Assembly (NCBI GenBank): GCA_900556705.1
Contig: USPT01000071.1
Coordinates: 1 to 5,247 of the forward strand
Length of the DNA: 5,247 nt
Direction: 5' to 3'
From: an uncultured Collinsella sp.
GTDB taxonomy: Bacteria; Actinomycetota; Coriobacteriia; Coriobacteriales; Coriobacteriaceae
Of the stretch, positions 1 through 5,247 are shown piece after piece. Every line of letters starts with the position of its first letter. Positions within the stretch are counted from its first letter, which is position 1. A program made the translations under genes and the position numbers. The notes under the pieces were generated by a model, which searched no databases, had not been told where the DNA came from, and worked only from the letters and a program-made list of their open reading frames with translations.

Positions 1-2956
1 AGTAGCTATACGAGTCACGCACCGGAAACGGACAGATGCCCATGCGCACGCCCACCGCCTGGGGATACACGAGCTCAAACGCATCGGGCTCGGGGTCGGC
101 AGGACCGGGGACGATTGTACTGGCCGAATCGTCGGCAGCATCTGCATCGGCATCGCCACGAACAAGCCTGCCCTCGGCATCCAGCGAAGCGTTGGCCTCA
201 AACGCCTGCTCGCCAAACGTAAAGTCTGCTAGCGATATGAGCTCGTAGTCGCCCGGCTGGGAGTTGTCGAACACCAGGCGGTCGGTATCGAGCTGCGGCA
301 TGTCCAGAGCGTCCGTCGGCAAAATACGGCGCAGCACGTCGTAGGTCAGATCGGTCTCGACATCGAAGGTCGGCGCCGTCACCTTGCCACGGCTCACGCC
401 GGCATCCATCGCCAAGATCACCAGCTCGCGCGCACGCGTCATGGCAACATAGAGCAAGCGGGCCCGTTCCTCGAGCGAAAGCTGCAGGTCGGCGTTGCGC
501 AGGCGAGCAAATGCCTCGGCGGGAGAACCCGTCGCACAGACGTCCTCCATGAGCTCCGGCGGCAGCCACAGCGACGTGCCCTTGCCCTTAAACGCGTGCT
601 CAAACTGCTTTTTGACGTCGTCGCCCTTCACAAAGGTACCGTCGGCAAGCTTAACGCCGTCGAAGCGTGCCGGCAGTGCCACGACCTGCGCTCCGCCCTC
701 GACGCGACCCATCTGTGCCGCACCCGAGGACTTACGCACGCCAAAGCACTCGGCGACCGCCACGACCGGATATTCCAGACCCTTGGAGGCATGCACCGTC
801 ATGATGCGCACCGCGCCGTCGCCTTCCTCGTTGAGGGCACCCGGGGCTTCCTTGCCCGCCAAGAAGCGGTCGAAGGCAAGCGCGATGGAACGCGGCGAGT
901 TGCCGAACTCGGCCTCAGCCTCAGCCACGGCGTCGAGCGCCTTGAGCACGTTGGCGGCAATGGCCTTGCCCTCGGGACCACGCTGTCCCAGACGCACAAA
1001 CCAGCCGGAGGCGTTGACCACGTCGCGCGCGATGGCGGCGAACGAATCGCGGCCCACGCGACGCAGTGCGTAGCGCAGCACCTCGCGGGCACGCGTCACA
1101 AGCGGCAAGCCCTGCAAGCCCGGCACATCGGAATCGCTCATGATGCCCATGTCGATATTCCGGCGCGAGGTCTCCCCCGTCTCGCCATCGAGCTTGGTCG
1201 CCAGCGCCAGGAACTCCTGGGCGCCGAGCGCAAACATCGGCGAGGCGAGCAGCGGCATAAGGCCCTGCGCCGTATCGGCCGGATTGGCGAGCGCGCAGAC
1301 CAGGGCACGCACCGTCTGCACCTCGGCTGCCTGGGCAAAGACCGAGCCGCCTGCGATGACGCAGTCGAGCCCCTGATCGCGGAAGGCCTGGGCGTAGACA
1401 TCGGCGTTGGTCATGCGGCCCAGCAGCAGTACCATGCCGCCCTGGGGCTGGCCGGCATCGGCAAGCGCGCGGAAGCGCTCGGCGATCGCGCGGGCCTTGG
1501 CCTGTGTGCGCTCCTGCATACTGCCGCCGGCAACAAAGAGGGCCTGGCGGCGCGAGGCGTCCGCCACCAGCGTGTCCTTGCGGCCGTCGCTCGCCTCAAG
1601 ATCCAAAAAGCCCTGCATCAGGCCGCCGTCATCGCCGTCGAAGACGCGTGCCACGTAACGCAGCACCTCGTCATGGCTGCGGAAGTTGCGCACGAGTTTG
1701 ACGAGTTCGCCGGCAGGGGCATCGGCCACGGCAGTCGCCTCGGGCGCGGCAGACGAGCCCACCTTGCGCTCCTGACGACGGAACACCTCGACCTCGGCGC
1801 CACGGAAGCGATAGATGGACTGCTGCGCATCGCCCACGGTGCACAGCGCGCGCTCCCCCGCACCCGTCAGGTAGCGTATCAGATCGACCTGCATCTGGTC
1901 GGTATCCTGAAACTCATCGATCATGACCATCTTAAAGCGGCCCTCGTACGCAGCACGGATGGCAGGGTAATCGCGCAGGGCCTCGTAGGCCATACGCAGC
2001 AGGTCGTTATTATCGAGGGCGGACTGGGCAGCCTTCAATGCGCGATACTCGGCCTCGACGGAACGGGCCAGGCCCACCAGCGCATCGAGCGCCGGGCCAC
2101 CGCAGGCAAGCACGATATTGATAAACGCATCGGCGGCCTCGGCCTTGAGCAGCTCGACCTGCTCCTTAGGGAATGCCTTGCTCGCGCGCGGCATGGTGCA
2201 CGACATCATGAGTCGCGCTGCATCGGCCATGGTCTTGCCGCTCGCCTCGAACGCGTCGATGGCATCGAGCGCCGCCTGCGCCTTCTCGGTCGCGGCCTTG
2301 CTTGCGCCCAGCGCTGCGCGATAGGCATCGGCGAGTGCCGAGGTATCGGCCTGGCCGCGCGCCACGCACACGTCGTCCATACCGCCCGGCAACTGGCTCG
2401 ACAGCTCCAGCAGGTCGCGCACCAGGCCCTTGATGGTCGTGCCGGTGCCAAAGGAACCGCCCTCGCCCGCCATGGGATACCAGGCATAGAGGGCCTTGAG
2501 CGATGCCGCGAGCTCGGGGGCGGCATCGGGCGCCGTCGCGCGGGCCAGCACATGCTCAACAGCCTGGTCCATAAGCTCGTCGGTATCGGTGAGCACCGTG
2601 AACTCGGGGTCGATGCCCAGCTCCAGCGCATGCGCGCGCAGGATACGCGAGCACATGCCGTGAATGGTCGAAATCCACGCGTCGTCGACGGTCAGTGCTT
2701 CCTCGTCCATGCCCTCGTCGATAAGCGCACGGCGCACGCGGTCGCGAATCTCGGCCGCGGCATCCTTGGTAAAGGTGATGGCGAGCACCTGGTCCAGATG
2801 CTCGACGAACGGACCGGATTCGGGCGAGAGCGCGTAGACGATGCGGCGCGTGAGGGTAAAGGTCTTGCCCGAACCGGCGCCCGCCGAGACAAACAGCGGA
2901 CGGTCGAGCGTCTTGACGATCTGCAGCTGTTGCGGCATCAAAGTCGAAAGATCCAT
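1..2956 (-). CDS. addA: AddA-like UvrD/Rep-family helicase-nuclease subunit A, 3'-truncated by window edge
   Basis: This is the motor subunit of an AddAB helicase-nuclease, which unwinds broken DNA ends 3'-5' with ATP for recombination repair. From the ATG at 2956-2954, 985 codons are open to the window edge. Superfamily 1A motifs appear in order: a Q-motif-like MPQQLQIV (residues 7-14); Walker A AGAGSGKT (25-32, Lys31); motif Ia ITFTKDAAAEIRDR; Walker B VMIDEFQDTD (catalytic Asp347-Glu348); motif III GDAQQSIYRFRG; motif IV LVRNFRSHDE; motif V VRIMTVHASKGLEYP (His722); motif VI LLYVAMTRARELV (arginines 841 and 843). An Ala/Asp-rich, probably disordered linker follows (about bases 80-190). AddA proteins usually run to about 1,200 residues and end in a PD-(D/E)XK nuclease; that domain would lie beyond base 1, so its integrity cannot be judged. 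The start is fixed by an in-frame TAG three bases upstream and a strong Shine-Dalgarno. PcrA/UvrD is unlikely given the AddB-type partner and the motif spacing. Confidence 0.93.
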   Translation of the reverse strand, partial: MDLSTLMPQQLQIVKTLDRPLFVSAGAGSGKTFTLTRRIVYALSPESGPFVEHLDQVLAITFTKDAAAEIRDRVRRALIDEGMDEEALTVDDAWISTIHGMCSRILRAHALELGIDPEFTVLTDTDELMDQAVEHVLARATAPDAAPELAASLKALYAWYPMAGEGGSFGTGTTIKGLVRDLLELSSQLPGGMDDVCVARGQADTSALADAYRAALGASKAATEKAQAALDAIDAFEASGKTMADAARLMMSCTMPRASKAFPKEQVELLKAEAADAFINIVLACGGPALDALVGLARSVEAEYRALKAAQSALDNNDLLRMAYEALRDYPAIRAAYEGRFKMVMIDEFQDTDQMQVDLIRYLTGAGERALCTVGDAQQSIYRFRGAEVEVFRRQERKVGSSAAPEATAVADAPAGELVKLVRNFRSHDEVLRYVARVFDGDDGGLMQGFLDLEASDGRKDTLVADASRRQALFVAGGSMQERTQAKARAIAERFRALADAGQPQGGMVLLLGRMTNADVYAQAFRDQGLDCVIAGGSVFAQAAEVQTVRALVCALANPADTAQGLMPLLASPMFALGAQEFLALATKLDGETGETSRRNIDMGIMSDSDVPGLQGLPLVTRAREVLRYALRRVGRDSFAAIARDVVNASGWFVRLGQRGPEGKAIAANVLKALDAVAEAEAEFGNSPRSIALAFDRFLAGKEAPGALNEEGDGAVRIMTVHASKGLEYPVVAVAECFGVRKSSGAAQMGRVEGGAQVVALPARFDGVKLADGTFVKGDDVKKQFEHAFKGKGTSLWLPPELMEDVCATGSPAEAFARLRNADLQLSLEERARLLYVAMTRARELVILAMDAGVSRGKVTAPTFDVETDLTYDVLRRILPTDALDMPQLDTDRLVFDNSQPGDYELISLADFTFGEQAFEANASLDAEGRLVRGDADADAADDSASTIVPGPADPEPDAFELVYPQAVGVRMGICPFPVRDSYSY

Positions 2957-2959
2957 GGT

Positions 2960-5247
2960 CTACACGCCCCTCCTTACAAACGTTCCTTGGTGGTTATACG
3001 AACAGCGCGCATGCGCGGCTTGCGCCGATGTCGGGTCGACAGCGGCGACGTCACCTGCCTCGAGCTCGCGCAGGCGCTCGGCAATGCCGGTCTCCACGCG
3101 GTCGAGCAGGGCATCGAAGTCCATGCTGCCGCCCTCGCCCGGGAAGCCCTTCTTGAGGCCCGGGATGCGACCGTCACCACGCTCTTCCTCGAGCAACTCG
3201 GCACTCGCCGCGCCGCGCAGCGCGGGCTTGCCGCCCTTGGTCGAGAAATAGAGCGCAGCACGGGTATCTAGGCCCAGCGCCCGACGCATGGCCTGCGCGT
3301 AGATGAGTGTCTGGGTATGGGGCGGCAGCCAGCGCGGGTCGTCGATGGGAGCCGCGCCCGTCTCCTCGTCACGTACCGTGGGGTCGGCAAGCTTAAACTC
3401 CTCGACACCCGAACGATGCTTGTAGTCGATTACCACGGCGCGATTCTCGGCATCCACATCCACGCGGTCGATGCGACCGCCGAGCGGCCAACCGGCATAT
3501 TCGACCTTAAGCTCATTAAAGGCGAACTCAAGGTAGCGCGGGGCAAAGGGGGCAAGCGCCTCGGACTCGTAGGCAAGCACACCTTCCAGCTGGGGCAAAA
3601 TCTCGGCCACCTGGCGCTCCTCCACTGGAGAGAGCGGCACCAGCGGGCCCTCGGTACCGCGCTTACCGGCGTGCTCGGCCAGGGTCTCGTCAAAGACCTT
3701 ACGCAGCAGCTCCTGCGCCCGGGGCAGATTCATGGGCGTCACGCGCTCCATGCCCTCTTGGGGCAGACGGGCATGCAAGTGCTCCAGCACGTCATGGACA
3801 AAGTTGCCCTTCTCCATGTTGCCAAAGCCCGCATCGATGGACTGGGGTTTGACGCGATACGAGACGAACCAGCACAGCGGGCAGGTGGAATAGGCCTCGA
3901 TCTGCGAAGCGGACGTCAGGCGCGGCACCAGCGGCGCGTCCTCACCCTCGCCATCGCGACGGCGCAGGACCAGATACGGAATGGCTTCATCGCTCAGGTG
4001 CTGAGGAGCTTCGCAGGTCACGCGCTCGCGCCTAAGACCTTCGCCTGCCGCGGGATCAAAGTCAGCGATGATATCGCCCTCGCCCACGCGCGTGGGTTTG
4101 ACAGCGCCAGAGGCCTTAGCGTTGCCAGCGGCCCTAGCGTTGCCAGCGGCCTCGGCATGCGCCCGCAACTCGGTCCATACGGCTGCCGGGTAGCACTCGC
4201 GTGCCTGGCGATCGTGCGTCACGCGGGCGAGCGCGACCGGACCGCTCGCCGCCTGCATTGCACGGCCAAAGCGCACGCGCAGAAGAGCGGCAGGCTCCAA
4301 AGACACGCCGTCGCGGCGCAGCTCGGCTGTCAACGTGGCAAGCGGGCCCTCTTCGTGCGAAAGCGGATAGCTGTCCAGGTCGACATCGGCAAACAGCACG
4401 GCATCGTAGCTGCCGGGGCGCAGAACCGCCGCTTCGGCAAGCGAAGCAAAACGAACCTGAGCACGTGGCGTGCGATCGACCTCGTAGGTCTCGTAATCGT
4501 AAGCGGTACTGCGCTTGTCCACCTTGGTTCGAACGCCGTCGAGAACCGGCACGGTCGCGGCCTGCGACACGTCGAGCGCGCGAGCATCATTCATAAGGAT
4601 GTCGATGGCATGGCGCAGCAAAGCCGTCTCCGCCTGGCGACGGGCCTGGCCGTCAAGACCGCCTAGAGCGCGATCGGGCAGCGCCTCGGCAACGGCGAGC
4701 ATGGCCTTGAGCGCCGCCACGGGTTTGTCGCGCCACAGCGCCTGAAACACGTGCGAGACCACGCACGGCACATTCTTAAACCAGTTATCGTCGTTGGCGG
4801 CCTTGCGGGCGCCCCTCACCTGGCCCTGCACACTCTGCAGCAAGCTCTTGACGCCCGCAGTGGTCTTGCTGCGCGACAGGCGCATGTTCTTGTCGAAGCC
4901 GCGGGCGCTCGCGGCGTCAGTACCCGAAAGCGGGCTATAAATCCAGTCGGTAAGCTCTGGAGCGGGCCACCACTCGGTCTTGGAAGCGGTGCCCTCGTCG
5001 GCGGCTTTCATACGCTCGATCAGGTTGGCGAGCGCCGTAAACTGCCTGCCCGCGATGGACTGGGAAAACGCCGTGAACTCGGTCGTCTCGGACGCAATGT
5101 GACGCGCCGCCAGACGAGATGCGAGCTCACCGAACAGCTGGGATGCCCGGGCAGAAACAACGAGCACGCGCACAGGGTCGGCGGGCGTTGCAGTAGCTTT
5201 ATCGGCCTTGGACTCCTTGTGCGCTTTCACCAACTTATCGATGGCGT
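2960..5247 (-). CDS. addB: AddB-like PD-(D/E)XK nuclease subunit, 5'-truncated by window edge
   Basis: This is the C-terminal ~762 residues of the partner subunit of the helicase-nuclease; the frame is open through base 5247, so the true start lies upstream. Residue numbers here count the TTG codon at 5233-5231 as 1. A Lys/Ala-rich stretch (1-20) is followed by a helicase-like region lacking recognisable UvrD motifs IV-VI. YDAVLFADVDLDSYP (276-290) resembles the degenerate motor segment of AddB. The RecB-family nuclease follows: STCPLCWF (Cys451, Cys454), GNFVHDVLEH (His480), YLEFAF (Glu569), GGRIDRVD (Asp589), VVIDYK (Asp603, Lys605) and QTLIY (Gln641, Tyr645). The set looks catalytically complete. 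The expected C-terminal Cys-x2-Cys-x5-Cys reads CSYN then no further Cys (only Cys744), so the iron-sulphur cluster is incomplete or differently liganded. The stop TAG is at 2962-2960, three bases before addA, as in the addB-addA order of Bacillus. AdnA is less likely because no motor motifs are seen. Confidence 0.88.
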   Translation of the reverse strand, partial: AIDKLVKAHKESKADKATATPADPVRVLVVSARASQLFGELASRLAARHIASETTEFTAFSQSIAGRQFTALANLIERMKAADEGTASKTEWWPAPELTDWIYSPLSGTDAASARGFDKNMRLSRSKTTAGVKSLLQSVQGQVRGARKAANDDNWFKNVPCVVSHVFQALWRDKPVAALKAMLAVAEALPDRALGGLDGQARRQAETALLRHAIDILMNDARALDVSQAATVPVLDGVRTKVDKRSTAYDYETYEVDRTPRAQVRFASLAEAAVLRPGSYDAVLFADVDLDSYPLSHEEGPLATLTAELRRDGVSLEPAALLRVRFGRAMQAASGPVALARVTHDRQARECYPAAVWTELRAHAEAAGNARAAGNAKASGAVKPTRVGEGDIIADFDPAAGEGLRRERVTCEAPQHLSDEAIPYLVLRRRDGEGEDAPLVPRLTSASQIEAYSTCPLCWFVSYRVKPQSIDAGFGNMEKGNFVHDVLEHLHARLPQEGMERVTPMNLPRAQELLRKVFDETLAEHAGKRGTEGPLVPLSPVEERQVAEILPQLEGVLAYESEALAPFAPRYLEFAFNELKVEYAGWPLGGRIDRVDVDAENRAVVIDYKHRSGVEEFKLADPTVRDEETGAAPIDDPRWLPPHTQTLIYAQAMRRALGLDTRAALYFSTKGGKPALRGAASAELLEEERGDGRIPGLKKGFPGEGGSMDFDALLDRVETGIAERLRELEAGDVAAVDPTSAQAAHARCSYNHQGTFVRRGV
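2969..2975 (-). promoter_or_regulatory. Shine-Dalgarno of addA, inside the end of addB
   Basis: Read on the minus strand, AAGGAGG followed by two more G lies 12 bases before the ATG at 2956 (about 10 if the extra Gs pair). It is a near-perfect anti-16S match and lies within the last codons of addB, where it encodes the Val-Arg-Arg of the tail. It supports the ATG at 2956 over the next in-frame Met codon at 2938 and implies that addA is translated from the addB message, probably coupled to termination at the TAG. Confidence 0.85.
4112..4147 (-). repeat. Two-copy 18-bp tandem repeat within addB
   Basis: Two adjacent 18-base units (4112-4129 and 4130-4147) differ at one base; the first bases of a third copy follow at 4148-4152. 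On the coding strand they encode AGNARA then AGNAKA, in a small-residue-rich stretch running from HAEA to SGAVKP. The unit length is a multiple of three, so gain or loss of copies would keep the frame. It lies between the helicase-like region and the nuclease domain and looks like a flexible surface loop. A functional role is not evident. Confidence 0.8.

Noticed and set aside
2957..2959. A promoter or terminator between the two genes
   Set aside because: Only three bases separate the stop and the start, and no GC hairpin with a T-run is visible around the junction; the genes look co-transcribed.
2960..3010. A frameshift at the end of addB hiding the missing cysteines
   Set aside because: Neither alternative minus-strand frame near the end encodes a Cys-x2-Cys or Cys-x5-Cys pattern; one gives VRITTKERL then stop and the other stops almost at once.
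596..3271. An 891-codon open frame on the plus strand, antisense to addA and the end of addB
   Set aside because: It is rich in Arg, His, Gly, Ala and Leu with no recognisable domain. It runs opposite a gene with all UvrD motifs and crosses the addA/addB boundary. Long antisense frames are expected where G/C-ending codons suppress antisense stops.
641..3396. The 14-base string gtcggcaagcttaa occurs in both genes (641-654 and 3383-3396)
   Set aside because: In both places it encodes a Leu/Lys-Leu-Ala-Asp stretch in the same coding phase (VKLADG and FKLADP). With only two copies, no palindrome beyond the HindIII-like core and no positional logic, chance codon similarity is enough.
3317..4666. 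A 449-codon open frame on the plus strand, antisense to addB
   Set aside because: It has the same composition-driven character as the frame opposite addA, with no domain signature. The minus-strand frame carries the complete nuclease motif set over the same bases.

Overview
This window lies wholly inside a two-gene minus-strand operon for a bacterial AddAB-type helicase-nuclease, the machine that resects double-strand DNA ends for RecA-dependent repair. Transcription runs from right to left. The DNA is GC-rich with strong G/C preference at third codon positions. Together with an AddAB (not RecBCD) architecture, this suggests a high-GC Gram-positive, and my guess is an actinobacterium of the Coriobacteriia (Collinsella/Olsenella-like). 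That placement is inference only; no rRNA or marker gene is present.

Layout: bases 5247-2960 (minus) hold the C-terminal ~762 residues of an AddB-like subunit. They contain the tail of its helicase-like region and a complete RecB-family PD-(D/E)XK nuclease domain, ending at a TAG. After one intervening triplet, bases 2956-1 (minus) hold the first 985 residues of an AddA-like UvrD/Rep-family helicase with all the classical motor motifs. Its C-terminal nuclease domain lies off the left edge. Both genes are cut by the window edges and I found no internal frameshift or stop. There is no intergenic space beyond 3 bases, so no promoter, terminator or RNA gene is expected or seen.

How they work together: AddA supplies the 3'-5' ATP-driven motor and usually one nuclease. 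AddB supplies the second nuclease and, in studied systems, an inactive motor-like scaffold that reads Chi. The main oddity is at the AddB C-terminus: the iron-sulphur staple that closes the nuclease domain in Bacillus-type AddB has only one of its three C-terminal cysteines, although the upstream cysteine position carries a CPLC pair. Smaller points are a translationally coupled junction whose Shine-Dalgarno lies in the last AddB codons and whose two genes share a reading frame across one amber codon, a short tandem repeat encoding Ala/Gly/Asn-rich hexapeptides in AddB, and long antisense open frames that are best explained as codon-bias shadows. I found no clearly new system: this is core DNA-repair sequence.
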